Positions 42,119 to 50,976 of a DNA stretch of 64,000 bases are shown here, piece by piece. How positions within the stretch are numbered: position 1 is the first letter of the stretch; each line of letters begins with the position of its first letter. The stretch spans positions 1 to 64,000 of the forward strand of contig JBFMDV010000013.1 of NCBI GenBank assembly GCA_040753875.1, given 5' to 3'. The notes under the pieces are model-generated. The model ran no database searches and was not told the DNA's origin. It was given only the letters and a program-made list of their open reading frames with translations. The DNA comes from Candidatus Zixiibacteriota bacterium. Its GTDB lineage: Bacteria > Zixibacteria > MSB-5A5 > GN15 > FEB-12. Both the position numbers and the translations under genes were made by a program.

Positions 42119-42156
42119 CGATAGTTTGGATTTTTTCCCCGAAAGGAAAACTATCG
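42119..42156 (-). promoter_or_regulatory. Hairpin in the rpsA leader
   Basis: Arms CGATAGTTT and AAACTATCG are perfect complements, and inner TTTTCC/GGAAAA extends them, leaving a small loop. It lies eight or so bases upstream of the AAGGAGG Shine-Dalgarno site of rpsA. Ribosomal protein S1 represses its own translation in E. coli through its leader, so this hairpin could be an autoregulatory site. Confidence 0.5.
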
Positions 42157-42213
42157 AACGTGACTTCTTATGATCTGGTGATTACCACGCGAACAGTAAG
42201 AAGTTAGCTATGC

Positions 42214-42241
42214 TATATACCCAATTCCCGGCCAAAGCCAA
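42214..42241 (-). promoter_or_regulatory. Candidate promoter for rpsA
   Basis: On the minus strand, TTGGCT (complement of 42236-42241), a 16-bp spacer, and TATATA (complement of 42214-42219). It would give a leader of about 120 nt containing the hairpin. The rpsA gene could then be transcribed both from here and from upstream of cmk. Confidence 0.4.
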
Positions 42242-42288
42242 GTGGATTTTTGGGGTGGCTGCTTAGTTTTCTCGGCAACGTGGGGAAA

Positions 42289-42909
42289 TCACTTTAGGTC
42301 GAGGGTACGGTCCCGAATTTCGCCGATCCGCCCCATTATCGCTTCGGAGATCCTCTGGTAGCTCTCTTTTCCATCGGAGAAAGAGGCCGCCCAGTCCGCT
42401 GCAAACGGTTCACCATAGACAATCTGCAGCCGGATTCGCCCCAGAAGGCAGTCCTTAAGTCTGTTGGAGCCATAGACATATCCGGGCACAATCGGACACT
42501 TGGCCCGCATGGCCAGAAGTCCCACTCCTGGTTTTGGGTCAAGAAAACCGTCCCGCTTTGAACGAGTGCCTTCAGGAAATATGGTCAACCCGTAACCGCT
42601 ACGTATCACCTCTTCCGAGAGTTCGAGAGCTGCACGATCGACGGTCCCGCGTTTGACCGGCAGAGCGTTGGTGCGGCGAATGATAGCTCCGAACAGCTTG
42701 TTTCTGAACAACTCCTGCTTGGCGAAGAAGTAGACCTGCCGTGGCGCCCAGCTCCCGACCAGCGGTGGGTCGTACCAGGATATGTGGTTGGTGGCCAGAA
42801 TGAACCCGCCGGATTTTGGGAAATGCTCCTGACCGGTCACTTTGATGCGAAAGACCAGTTTGGAGATGATCCGGGTCAGCGACCAACCGGTGTAATAAAG
42901 GATTTTCAT
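42289..42909 (-). CDS. plsC: Lysophospholipid acyltransferase
   Basis: A 206-residue 1-acyl-glycerol-3-phosphate acyltransferase-like enzyme. The catalytic HxxxxD box is NHISWYD, and the substrate-binding motif is FPEGTRS. The N-terminus holds a hydrophobic segment, so the protein sits at the membrane. It makes phosphatidic acid from lysophosphatidic acid in most members. It overlaps cmk upstream by four bases and leads into rpsA after a 200-bp gap; cmk-plsC-rpsA is a conserved gene order. Confidence 0.9.
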   Translation of the reverse strand: MKILYYTGWSLTRIISKLVFRIKVTGQEHFPKSGGFILATNHISWYDPPLVGSWAPRQVYFFAKQELFRNKLFGAIIRRTNALPVKRGTVDRAALELSEEVIRSGYGLTIFPEGTRSKRDGFLDPKPGVGLLAMRAKCPIVPGYVYGSNRLKDCLLGRIRLQIVYGEPFAADWAASFSDGKESYQRISEAIMGRIGEIRDRTLDLK

Positions 42910-43613
42910 TTTCGGGAAAGCACACGTTCCAGAAGCGCCACGATATTTGCCACTTGTTCGTCGATCGTCATATCGGTCGTGTCGATAGTGAAAGCGTCAC
43001 CGGCTTTTTGGAGAGGGGAATGTTCGCGGCCGGAATCGAACGCATCGCGTCGCTTGAGGTCGGCAATCTGCTCATCGAGCGTGGTGGTGATCCCCATTCT
43101 GGCCAGGTCGAGCATCCGCCGCTCTGCCCTGGTCTCGACGGAAGCATCCAGATACACTTTGATGTCCGCGTGTGGAAACACGACGGTGGTGGTGTCTCGT
43201 CCTTCGGCGACGATCGAGCCGTTCTTGCCGAGTTCCATCTGCCGTGCCACCATTGCTTCTCGCACCGCCTTGTGAGCCGACACCTCTGAAACATGGCGGG
43301 TCACTTCCGGTGTTCGTATCGCCGCGGTCACCTCGACACCGTCGACAAACACGCGGTTGACATCCTCATGCGTCTCGAATGTGATCTTCATTTTCTGCGC
43401 GACGGCGGCAAGTCGGGGGGCATCGTTGGGAGCGATGCGGTTCTGGAGCGCAATTTGTGTCACCGCGCGGTACATGGCGCCGGTGTCCAGGTAGTTGTAG
43501 CCGAGGCGGGCCGCCAGGATCTTGGCGGTTGTCGATTTTCCCGACCCGGCGGGCCCATCGATGGCGATGATGCGCCCCTTCAGCTTGGCAGAGTGATATT
43601 TCTGTTCGGCCAT
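42906..43613 (-). CDS. cmk: Cytidylate kinase
   Basis: A 235-residue CMP/dCMP kinase. The P-loop is DGPAGSGKST; LGYNYLDTGAMYRAVT binds CMP, and RDTTTVVFPHADIKVYLDASVETRAERR is the region of the LID and acceptor contacts. Length fits the bacterial enzyme. TTGACG and TACCTT on the minus strand lie a few bases upstream of the start codon, suggesting a very short leader. It is the first gene of the cmk-plsC-rpsA unit. Confidence 0.94.
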   Translation of the reverse strand: MAEQKYHSAKLKGRIIAIDGPAGSGKSTTAKILAARLGYNYLDTGAMYRAVTQIALQNRIAPNDAPRLAAVAQKMKITFETHEDVNRVFVDGVEVTAAIRTPEVTRHVSEVSAHKAVREAMVARQMELGKNGSIVAEGRDTTTVVFPHADIKVYLDASVETRAERRMLDLARMGITTTLDEQIADLKRRDAFDSGREHSPLQKAGDAFTIDTTDMTIDEQVANIVALLERVLSRK

Positions 43614-43677
43614 GGGGGGAAGGTACGTGGCGGCGAACAGACCGTCAAGCTGCAGCCTTCATTGCTGATACAGAACG

Positions 43678-44358
43678 TCAGAGAATCGTTTGGACTTTGG
43701 CGATGCAGGCCTTGGTATCATTCGCTGGGGAGTTGACAACGGAGGAGACCTCGTAGAAGTCCATCTGCTCGGCTGGGTACGGGCGAAGCAGGGTCGTAAG
43801 CCCTGTGAGATCTGCCGCCTCACGGGTGAGCCAAAGGTTCTCGGAGTCCCGCGGCAGGATCACCGGCATGCGGTTGTGCACCTTTGCGGCCAGTTCGTTG
43901 GGGGAGGTGGTAATGATCGTGAACGATTCAAGGACCAGATCATCGGGACCCATCCATTGATCGAACAGCCCGGCAAATGCAAACGGTTCGCCATTCTTGA
44001 GCACGAACCGCACCGGCACTTTCCCCTTGCCGCTTGGTTTCAATCGCCATTCGTAGAATCCGTCGGCGGGCACCAGGCAGCGCGTGCGTTCAAGCGGACG
44101 GCGGAAGCTCGGCTTCTCAGCCAGAGTTTCGGAACGGGCGTTGATCATCTTGTTGCCGATAGTCTCATCTTTAGACCAGTGTGGCACCAGCCTCCAGCGC
44201 ATGGATCGCACTTCGCGGCGATTTCCCTGAACGATAACGGGCGCCGACTGTCCGGGGGTGACATTGAAGCGCGGTGCTGTCAGATGATCGCCGAAGTTGA
44301 GCTGGAAGCGCTCTTCCCAGGCCTTGATGGCCGACGCGAGTGTGTACCTGCCGCACAT
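43678..44358 (-). CDS. SOS response-associated peptidase (SRAP/HMCES)
   Basis: A 226-residue SRAP protein (YedK/HMCES family) that forms a covalent thiazolidine link to abasic sites in single-stranded DNA through its N-terminal Cys2 after Met removal (MCGRYTLAS). Other conserved parts are ARSETLAEKPSFR, CLVPADGFYEWR and HNRMPVIL. The length is normal. It starts nine bases after the stop of the CNNM/CorC gene on the same strand, so a shared transcript is likely although no functional link is known. Confidence 0.93.
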   Translation of the reverse strand: MCGRYTLASAIKAWEERFQLNFGDHLTAPRFNVTPGQSAPVIVQGNRREVRSMRWRLVPHWSKDETIGNKMINARSETLAEKPSFRRPLERTRCLVPADGFYEWRLKPSGKGKVPVRFVLKNGEPFAFAGLFDQWMGPDDLVLESFTIITTSPNELAAKVHNRMPVILPRDSENLWLTREAADLTGLTTLLRPYPAEQMDFYEVSSVVNSPANDTKACIAKVQTIL

Positions 44359-44366
44359 GCCGAGTT

Positions 44367-45683
44367 CTACTCCCCTTCCTCCGGCGAACCAAGTTTTTCA
44401 ACTTTCATACGCATAATGCGGTTCTTGTCTTTGGCCAGAACGGTGAGTTTGGCGTCGGCAAGCTGCACCGACTCATATCGATCCGGGACCCGCCCAGCCT
44501 CGTCGATGAACAGCCCGGCTATCGTTTCAGCTTCTTCCTCAGGCAGCTTAGTTCCGAGTAACTCGTTCACCTCCCCCGGCCAGACGGAGCCATCGGCATG
44601 TACTACGGTCTCGGATAGCTTGAGCACGGGGGGCGCCTCGGCGTCATACTCGTCCTGGATTTCGCCCACCAACTCTTCGAGAATGTCCTCAAGCGTTACT
44701 ATTCCGGCAGTGCCGCCGAATTCATCGAGAACGACAGCGAGGTGCGCTTTGCCGCGTTGGAATTGGTGAAGTACCCGCGTGAGCGGCATCGAGTCCGGAA
44801 CAAACACCGGGTCGCGCATGAGCTTCCGGACATCCAGCTGCGACCGCTCGGTCAAATCAGTCAGTAGGTCTTTGGTATACAACACTCCAACGACGTGGTC
44901 GACCGTGTTCTCGTACACCGGGTACCGGCTGTAGCCATTTTCGGCGATGATCTTCATCGCTTCCTGGGGCGATGCGTCGGCCGCGATGCCGATAACATCA
45001 GTTCGGGGCTTCATGGCGCGACGAACCGTGGAGTCGGTGAAGGCAAAGACCGACTTGATGAACTCCTCCTCCGTGATCTCGAACAATCCCCGCTTCCGCC
45101 CCTCCACGATGATATGTTCGACCTCTTCTTCGCTGATTACTCCGGTCTCCGGATCCCGCCTGACACCGAGCAGACGTACGATCAAGCGGGCCACCCCGCT
45201 CAGCACGCGTGCGAACACGTACGTGGTCTTGTAAAACAGATTGATCGGACCGGCAACCAGTCGGGCGTATTTCTCGGGATAGGATAATGCGACATACTTG
45301 GGGACCAGTTCCCCCAATACGACCGAAAGAATGGTGATCGGTACAACGACAGTAAGCACCGCCAGCGCCGACGCACCATTGGCCACGAAAGTAATGCTGC
45401 TGGCGCTGTAGTACTTTTCCAGCGATGCCACGATGGTGGCACCCGAGAACACGCCGACTAACGCACCGACCAGGGTGATGCCCACCTGGATGGTCGCCAG
45501 AAATCCTTCGGGATTGTCGTGAAGGCGAGAAGCGGTGGCAGCGCCGAATTTCCCTTCGTCGACTTTCTGTCGCAGTTTGGTTTTGCGGCTGGCAATAACT
45601 GAGAATTCGGAAAGGGCGAAGAACCCGTTTGCGAGGATCAGAATGACGATCGCGCCGATCTCAAGAGCAAGGAGGCTGTCCAT
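44367..45683 (-). CDS. CNNM/CorC family membrane protein (DUF21-CBS-CorC)
   Basis: A 438-residue membrane protein of the HlyC/CorC (CNNM) family. The N-terminal DUF21 domain (about 1-195) has four spans (ALEIGAIVILILANGFFALSEF first), followed by a CBS pair (about 205-330, with MKPRTDVIGIA) and a C-terminal CorC_HlyC domain (about 345-430, ADGSVWPGEVNELL). Relatives export magnesium or cobalt or regulate such transport. An AAAGGTGG ribosome site lies upstream. It is followed by the SRAP gene and preceded by htpX on the same strand. Confidence 0.9.
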   Translation of the reverse strand: MDSLLALEIGAIVILILANGFFALSEFSVIASRKTKLRQKVDEGKFGAATASRLHDNPEGFLATIQVGITLVGALVGVFSGATIVASLEKYYSASSITFVANGASALAVLTVVVPITILSVVLGELVPKYVALSYPEKYARLVAGPINLFYKTTYVFARVLSGVARLIVRLLGVRRDPETGVISEEEVEHIIVEGRKRGLFEITEEEFIKSVFAFTDSTVRRAMKPRTDVIGIAADASPQEAMKIIAENGYSRYPVYENTVDHVVGVLYTKDLLTDLTERSQLDVRKLMRDPVFVPDSMPLTRVLHQFQRGKAHLAVVLDEFGGTAGIVTLEDILEELVGEIQDEYDAEAPPVLKLSETVVHADGSVWPGEVNELLGTKLPEEEAETIAGLFIDEAGRVPDRYESVQLADAKLTVLAKDKNRIMRMKVEKLGSPEEGE

Positions 45684-45742
45684 ATCAGACAGCCACCTTT
45701 CTCACGTTGTTTGAACGGGGAGCCGGAGGCTCGGTGGAACCA

Positions 45743-46612
45743 TCAGCCGACATACGGTTGATACACGGCGGTTTGAGCCAGTTCCTGTAGTTTGGCGATC
45801 CGCTTTTCGACCGGTGGATGGGTGGAAAACAGCGAAGTGAGTCCCTTTCCCGAGAGCGGATTGGCGATCATCAGGTGAGCAGTCGACGGATGCTGATCCA
45901 GGTTCATGCGCACCGGCGCGGTGTGGAGCTTCTTGAGAGCCGAGGCCAGAGGCAGAAACTTGCCCGTGATACGCCCCCCTTCGGCGTCGGCGCCGTATTC
46001 ACGCTGACGCGAGATGGCGAATTGGATGATTATCGCCACCAGCGGCGCCACTATTGCCGCCACCAAAAGACCGATGCCGCCGCCGCGGTTATCATCGTCG
46101 CGCCCCATGCCGCCGAAAATGGCGCTGAAACGCGCAAACTCCGCAATAAGGCCGATCGCGCCTGCGAATGTCGCCGCCACGGTGCCGATCAGCATGTCCT
46201 TGTTGCGGATGTGGGCAACCTCGTGCCCGATAACTCCCTCGAGCTCATCTTCGTTGAGAAGCTCCAATAGTCCCTCGGTGGCAGCTACCGCCGCGTGGTC
46301 GACATCACGACCGGTGGCAAAGGCGTTGGGCGCACGACTCGGTACAATGTACACTTTCGGCATCGGCATCATTGCCTGAGTGGCGACTCGTTTCACCACG
46401 CGGAACAGCTTGGGGTGATCCGCCTCCTGCACCTGTCGGGCACGGTACATCTTCAGCACCATCTTGTCCGAAAACCAGTAGGCAAAGAAGTTCAAGCCGG
46501 TCGCCACCAGGAACGCGATCACCATGCCCTGCGTGCCACCAAACATATTGCCCAGCCACATGAACAGTGCCATGAGGACGAGCATGAGTATTGTCACTTT
46601 GAAGCCGTTCAT
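45743..46612 (-). CDS. htpX: Protease HtpX
   Basis: A 289-residue membrane zinc metalloprotease that degrades misfolded membrane proteins. ATG 46612 gives MNGFKVTILMLVLMALF as the first span. The catalytic HExxH is H130-E-V-A-H134 in GVIGHEVAHIRNKDM; later spans (LLVAAIVAPLVAIIIQFA) and the third zinc ligand region SRQREYGADAEG follow. A GAGAGG ribosome site lies upstream. The frame extends 18 codons further, without family support. It is probably induced by envelope stress, although no such promoter is visible. Confidence 0.95.
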   Translation of the reverse strand: MNGFKVTILMLVLMALFMWLGNMFGGTQGMVIAFLVATGLNFFAYWFSDKMVLKMYRARQVQEADHPKLFRVVKRVATQAMMPMPKVYIVPSRAPNAFATGRDVDHAAVAATEGLLELLNEDELEGVIGHEVAHIRNKDMLIGTVAATFAGAIGLIAEFARFSAIFGGMGRDDDNRGGGIGLLVAAIVAPLVAIIIQFAISRQREYGADAEGGRITGKFLPLASALKKLHTAPVRMNLDQHPSTAHLMIANPLSGKGLTSLFSTHPPVEKRIAKLQELAQTAVYQPYVG

Positions 46613-46745
46613 ATCGTCAATCCTCTCACTTTTCGAACCTCGGCCACAAGGCCGACCGACACTCAATATATTGCGCCAGAATTCGAAAAGTTTCCAAAAT
46701 CGGACAGACCCGTCTTCAACGCCACAATGTGCTCTGTAAGCTCAA

Positions 46746-48815
46746 TCATCTGAACCGTTTCCGGCGAGTGCGACCAAATTCGATCGGCTCGTCGGGCGTG
46801 GTCGGCTCAGGCGTATCCGGAGTGACAGCACTCTGTGACGGTTCAGCCGTTGACTCGTTCCCGGCGCTGTCCGAGCGGGTTCGCTCAAAACGTCGAGCAC
46901 GCGTACGGCCGTATGTCACTTCGGCATCGTCGACTTCGGCATTATGTACGTCCGACCCAGAACCAGCAGTGCCGGCTTCTTCGTCGGAACGATCGGTGGT
47001 GTGGCGAGATACCTCGGTATCCTCAGCCTCTTCGGTGCGTGGCCAGGTTTCGGTCCGCTCGTCGCTTCCCAGACCGATTGATTCCGAGGTCAGTTCGGCA
47101 GCCGGTTCAGGCTCCGGCAGTGGCGCCGGTACCGGGAGATCTCGTTGCTCAGTTGACTCCGGTTCGGAAACATGGCGTGGGTAGCCGGAATCGCGATGAT
47201 CTCGTCGTCCGCGGGGCGGGCGGCGGTCTCGCCGGCCGTGCCGGTCATCCCGATGTGGTCGGTCTTGACCGCGCGAGGGTTCCTCGGTGCGACGCGGTTC
47301 GGTCGGCGGCTCCATCATGACCGCTTCCACATGTTCTCCCTCGATCACGGGGCTCGATTTATCGCTCACCGCAAAAGGAGACCGACGGTCAAAATCCCGG
47401 CGTCGTTCCGGCGGGCGGTCGCGCCTTTCGCTGTCACGCCGCGGACCGCGATCACCAGGACGGCCTCCGAACTGCCGGTCCCGGCGGAACGGTTCGCGCT
47501 CTTGCGGGCGCCCCATCGGGCGGTCCATTTGGCGCGGTCGGTCCTGTCGGAATCCTTCGCCACGAGGCGAAAAAGTCTCGCCCGGTCGTTGGCCCTGCTG
47601 CTCGACCACACGTGCAACGATGGCGGCGCCTACCGCGTCACCCCAAACGCCCGCCTTAACTCGGAACCGGTCGATGATCCAATCGACCAGCAGGATCAAG
47701 CCGAGTCCGGCGAAGGCCGCGGGCGGGAAGTCTGCGATAGCCAGCACGCCGGCGACGGTCAGAAATGCGGCCGACGGCAAACCGGTGGCGGTCATGGACA
47801 AGAGAATCGAAGAAACCACGACCAACAGTACCTGTCCGGCGCCCAAGTCGACCGCAAAGGCTTGCGCGATGAACATAGTGGCGACCACCAAATAGAGTGA
47901 TGTCGCGCCCATGTTGACCATGGCGCCAAACGGAAGCGCCAGGCCGCCGGCACGCTGGTCGACTCGGTTTTTTTCAGTAACACACTGATATGTTACCGGG
48001 AGCGTGGCAGCCGGTGATGATGTCGCAAAGGCGGTGGCCAGCGCCGGCACCATATTGCTCAGGTACTCAAACGGCGGTCGTTTGCCGGCAAATTTGAGGA
48101 TCAAGGGTAACGCGACACCTGCATACAGCAACAACCCCACTACCATCGTGACCGTATACATGGCCAGATTGCCGCCGGCGCCCGCGACCGACTCAGGATT
48201 TTGCGCTACGATAGTTCCCACCAAGGACAGAAGACCGATCGGCGCCACTTTCAGGAGAAGCGTAACCAGCCGGAACAGTGCTTCTCGCAATTCGTGAAAG
48301 AAATGAATGGCCGTGCGACCGCGCGGGCCAAGCGTGACCAGAATGCCCCCTACGAACAATGCCAGGAGGACGTGTCCGAACAAATGTCCCTGGACGATCG
48401 CCAGGATCGGATTGTCCGGAATGAGGGTGGCGAAGAAGTCGGTCAGGGTGCGGACCTCTGGCGCCGGCAGTCCGGCCGGGATCTGCGCGCTGGAGGCATT
48501 CATGCCCTCGCCCGGCGAGATCAGGCCAACCGCTGCGAGACCGATGAGGGCGGCGACAATGCTGATCGCCACGTAGTAGGAAATTGTGACCGCTGCCATG
48601 CGGCCGATTCGGCGTGTGCCGCCAAGTGCGCTGATGCCGGCAATAAGGCTGGTGATGAGCAGCGGCACCATGATGATACGGAGGGCGTTAAGAAACAGCC
48701 TGCCGACAAAACTGGTGGCAAGCATAACGCTCGGCACAAAGTAGCCGAGGAGTCCGCCGAGGAGCACGCCCACGAGCATCCCGAGCAGAACCAGGTTTGA
48801 GATTTTACCTCTCAT
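46746..48815 (-). CDS. Dicarboxylate/amino-acid:cation symporter with Arg-rich C-terminal tail
   Basis: A 689-residue protein. Residues 1-404 are a DAACS (glutamate/dicarboxylate:cation) symporter with eight spans and re-entrant loops; the first loop has ATSSPAATLPV (Ser266-Ser267) and the seventh span has NMGATS where relatives have NMDGT. Residues 405-689 form a tail rich in Arg, Asp, Glu and Pro (RQDRPRQMDRPMGRPQE, RRDSERRDRPPERRRD), with no transmembrane segment, likely disordered and cytoplasmic. No such tail is normal for the family. The altered motifs suggest another substrate. Confidence 0.88.
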   Translation of the reverse strand: MRGKISNLVLLGMLVGVLLGGLLGYFVPSVMLATSFVGRLFLNALRIIMVPLLITSLIAGISALGGTRRIGRMAAVTISYYVAISIVAALIGLAAVGLISPGEGMNASSAQIPAGLPAPEVRTLTDFFATLIPDNPILAIVQGHLFGHVLLALFVGGILVTLGPRGRTAIHFFHELREALFRLVTLLLKVAPIGLLSLVGTIVAQNPESVAGAGGNLAMYTVTMVVGLLLYAGVALPLILKFAGKRPPFEYLSNMVPALATAFATSSPAATLPVTYQCVTEKNRVDQRAGGLALPFGAMVNMGATSLYLVVATMFIAQAFAVDLGAGQVLLVVVSSILLSMTATGLPSAAFLTVAGVLAIADFPPAAFAGLGLILLVDWIIDRFRVKAGVWGDAVGAAIVARVVEQQGQRPGETFSPRGEGFRQDRPRQMDRPMGRPQEREPFRRDRQFGGRPGDRGPRRDSERRDRPPERRRDFDRRSPFAVSDKSSPVIEGEHVEAVMMEPPTEPRRTEEPSRGQDRPHRDDRHGRRDRRPPRGRRDHRDSGYPRHVSEPESTEQRDLPVPAPLPEPEPAAELTSESIGLGSDERTETWPRTEEAEDTEVSRHTTDRSDEEAGTAGSGSDVHNAEVDDAEVTYGRTRARRFERTRSDSAGNESTAEPSQSAVTPDTPEPTTPDEPIEFGRTRRKRFR

Positions 48816-49121
48816 AACGCTTCATACAATGTGACTCGCTCTCAGTGTTGTGATCCAACCGCCATATTCTTGCTTTCGGTCAAGCGAGCCACGGTTTAGA
48901 CTACTTGGGTTGGGTTGATCAGTGGCGCCCCATGGCGCGGTGATATCCCCGGTTGGATCGCTTCGCGAACTGTCGACCCCTCGGTGCAAGGTACCTTCAC
49001 GGGTCCGGACAGCCTGATTACGGCGGCCTCGCCGCCTATCGCTTAACTCCAAAGCGACGTAACGATATGTGACCGCTAAAGATATGGCAAGTGGTTTTTG
49101 GAATGACCGGTGGGCCGGATT
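48816..49121. other. Intergenic stretch, nothing recognised
   Basis: Between two minus-strand genes. It has short palindromes such as GGCGCCCCATGGCGC, but no gene, terminator or repeat of the types seen elsewhere here. Confidence 0.5.
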
Positions 49122-50144
49122 TCAGACCCCCAGCCCTTTGTTCAGCCGCTCCAGGTCGCTGCCCTGACCCATCACCACCAGTATGTCGTTGCCCGCAATC
49201 GGTGTCTGCGAGGCAGGATTGAGGACCATTCGGTTCGCACCCTGCCTGATACCGACGATGGTGACGCCGTAGTCTCGCTTGAGGTTTGAATCCGAGAGAC
49301 TCTTGCCGACGAACGGTGAGCTCTCCGGTACTCGGATCTCTTCGACGAACAATCCTTCTTCACCGCCAATCGCCATCCGCATGAAATCGACTACATTGGG
49401 TCGGAGCGCTGCCATGGCCATGCGAGTACCGCCGAGCACGTGCGGCACGACCACATGATTGGCGCCCGCGCGAAGCAGCTTCTTTTCGCCGTCTTCGTAC
49501 TCGGCGCGTGAAATAATGGTGAGCGAGGCGTTCAGGTAGCGCGCGGTCAAAATAAGATAAACGTTCTGCGCCTCTTGTGGCAGCGTGGTGATCAGGGTTT
49601 TGGCGCGGTCGATCCCAGCTTGTTTCAGTACCTCTTCTTCGGCGGCATCACCGGTGACGAACGGATACCCGGCGTTCTTCACCTGGGCCAGAGCCTCGGG
49701 CTCTTTTTCGATCACCACGAACGGCGCCTTCTTGAGAGCGAGTTCCTGCGCCACCTGCCGGCCGACGCGCCCGTAGCCGGCCACGATACAGTGTTCATTC
49801 ATCTTCTGGATCATATTATTCATCTTCCTTCGTGTCACCATTTCGCCGAACTGGCCCTCGATAACCACCTGTCCGATCACCGAGGCCACGAACCCACCCA
49901 GCGCCACGCCGAACAGGATGAGCACCATGTCGAATAGTTTGCCGTTCGACGAGAGCGCCTCCACTTCACCGTAGCCAACGGTCGAGAGGGTAATGACGGT
50001 CATGTATACGGCGTTGAGCGGGCTCATGCTCTCGATGACCATGAACCCAATCGTTCCAGCGATCAGAAGCGTCAGGAACGCCAGCAAGGCGAGTTGAAGT
50101 TTCTTGCCGGCGCTGAAGTGGTGATTGGCGTTCATTCCTGGCAT
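49122..50144 (-). CDS. TrkA-N potassium channel protein
   Basis: A 340-residue two-span potassium channel with a cytoplasmic RCK (TrkA-N, TrkA-C) domain. The pore has the selectivity filter in TLSTVGYGEVE, flanked by two spans (LALLAFLTLLIAGTIGFMVI and LFDMVLILFGVALGGFVASVIG). The RCK part begins HCIVAGYGRVGRQVAQELA, an NAD/ligand-binding Rossmann fold, and ends with a TrkA-C region near the C-terminus. Start is ATG 50144 or 50135; CCAGGA just precedes 50135. It resembles MthK/YugO-type channels, gated by ligand binding to RCK. Confidence 0.92.
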   Translation of the reverse strand: MPGMNANHHFSAGKKLQLALLAFLTLLIAGTIGFMVIESMSPLNAVYMTVITLSTVGYGEVEALSSNGKLFDMVLILFGVALGGFVASVIGQVVIEGQFGEMVTRRKMNNMIQKMNEHCIVAGYGRVGRQVAQELALKKAPFVVIEKEPEALAQVKNAGYPFVTGDAAEEEVLKQAGIDRAKTLITTLPQEAQNVYLILTARYLNASLTIISRAEYEDGEKKLLRAGANHVVVPHVLGGTRMAMAALRPNVVDFMRMAIGGEEGLFVEEIRVPESSPFVGKSLSDSNLKRDYGVTIVGIRQGANRMVLNPASQTPIAGNDILVVMGQGSDLERLNKGLGV

Positions 50145-50568
50145 GGCTGGCCGGATAGTAGGCACTATCGGTGGGAAACGCCACTCTAAAACACTCGGGC
50201 GGCGGGCGTCTCTGCCCGACACCTGAGTCGACTCAAGAGTTCTGCAAGGCAGGAAACGATCTCGGCCCCTCACCTGTCGCTTCGCGACATCCTCTCCCCA
50301 AAGGGGAGAGGAATTTGTCTGGAATATTAGTAGCGAGCCCACAATCTTCTAACGAAACACTGTCATTATTCTAAGTCCGTTCGACGGGTATTCTTCTGCC
50401 TTCTGAGGAAGGTAGCCGCAGGAGCCGTCCCACGCGAAGTCGACGGACCGGATGGGGGAAATGGCAGAAAAGGACGAAGAAATTTTGATACTGGCTGGAC
50501 CCTGTTGTCATTTTGTCGGTCCCAGATTACCTTTCTATCAAGCACGCCGTTTGCGTGGGAGGGGAGCG
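50145..50568. other. Intergenic spacer between divergent genes with one hairpin repeat
   Basis: A 424-bp region holding promoter space for two divergent genes and a hairpin repeat at 50291-50311. A 40-codon in-frame extension upstream of the VanZ start is open but lacks any family match. There is no other gene. Confidence 0.6.
50291..50311. repeat. CCTCTCCCC hairpin repeat
   Basis: Perfect 9-bp arms CCTCTCCCC and GGGGAGAGG around an AAA loop, preceded by CCCCTCACCTGTCGCTTCGCG. It resembles the element at 2837-2901 in both arm sequence and flank. Confidence 0.65.
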
Positions 50569-50976
50569 ATGTATACTATGCCTGTTGGTACCAGTCCGGG
50601 TAGGGTCTTTGTTCGGTATCATGCGCCGATGCTCTTTTTCGCGTCGGCGATCATAACCGTCTCGTCAATTCCGGACCTCAAGGGTCCGCAACTGCAGTTT
50701 ATTCCCTTCGACAAGCTGGCCCATTTTCTTGAATACGCAGTTTTTGCGATTCTGGCTTATCGCTCCTTCTCGCAATTGGTCCCCCAGATGAATCTCGACC
50801 TTGCGTATGTTCTCTGTCTGCTGTTTGTTGCGCTGTTTGCCGGGTTTGACGAATACTACCAGAGGTATGTTCCCGGCAGATACACAGATGTGAAAGATTT
50901 TGCAACTGACTTAGCGGGAGCGGTGTTAGTGGGGACATTCTTATGGCTCCGCTCTCGTAGAAATGCGCAACCATGA
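50569..50976 (+). CDS. VanZ family membrane protein
   Basis: A 135-residue membrane protein of the VanZ-like family with about four spans. The family motifs are DKLAHFLEYAVFAIL (first conserved His) and DEYYQRYVPGRYTDVKDFATDLAGAVLG. VanZ in Enterococcus gives low teicoplanin resistance, but most members have unknown roles. ATG 50569 is preceded by the strong ribosome site GGAGGGGAG, which decides the start against the longer frame. Confidence 0.85.
   Translation: MYTMPVGTSPGRVFVRYHAPMLFFASAIITVSSIPDLKGPQLQFIPFDKLAHFLEYAVFAILAYRSFSQLVPQMNLDLAYVLCLLFVALFAGFDEYYQRYVPGRYTDVKDFATDLAGAVLVGTFLWLRSRRNAQP

Noticed and set aside
41108-42124. A 338-codon frame antisense to rpsA
   Set aside because: It is the complement of the S1 repeats; its repetitive Asp/His/Leu composition follows from that.
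43690-44769. A 359-codon frame antisense to the SRAP and CNNM/CorC genes
   Set aside because: It spans two well-supported genes on the other strand and has no recognisable domain.
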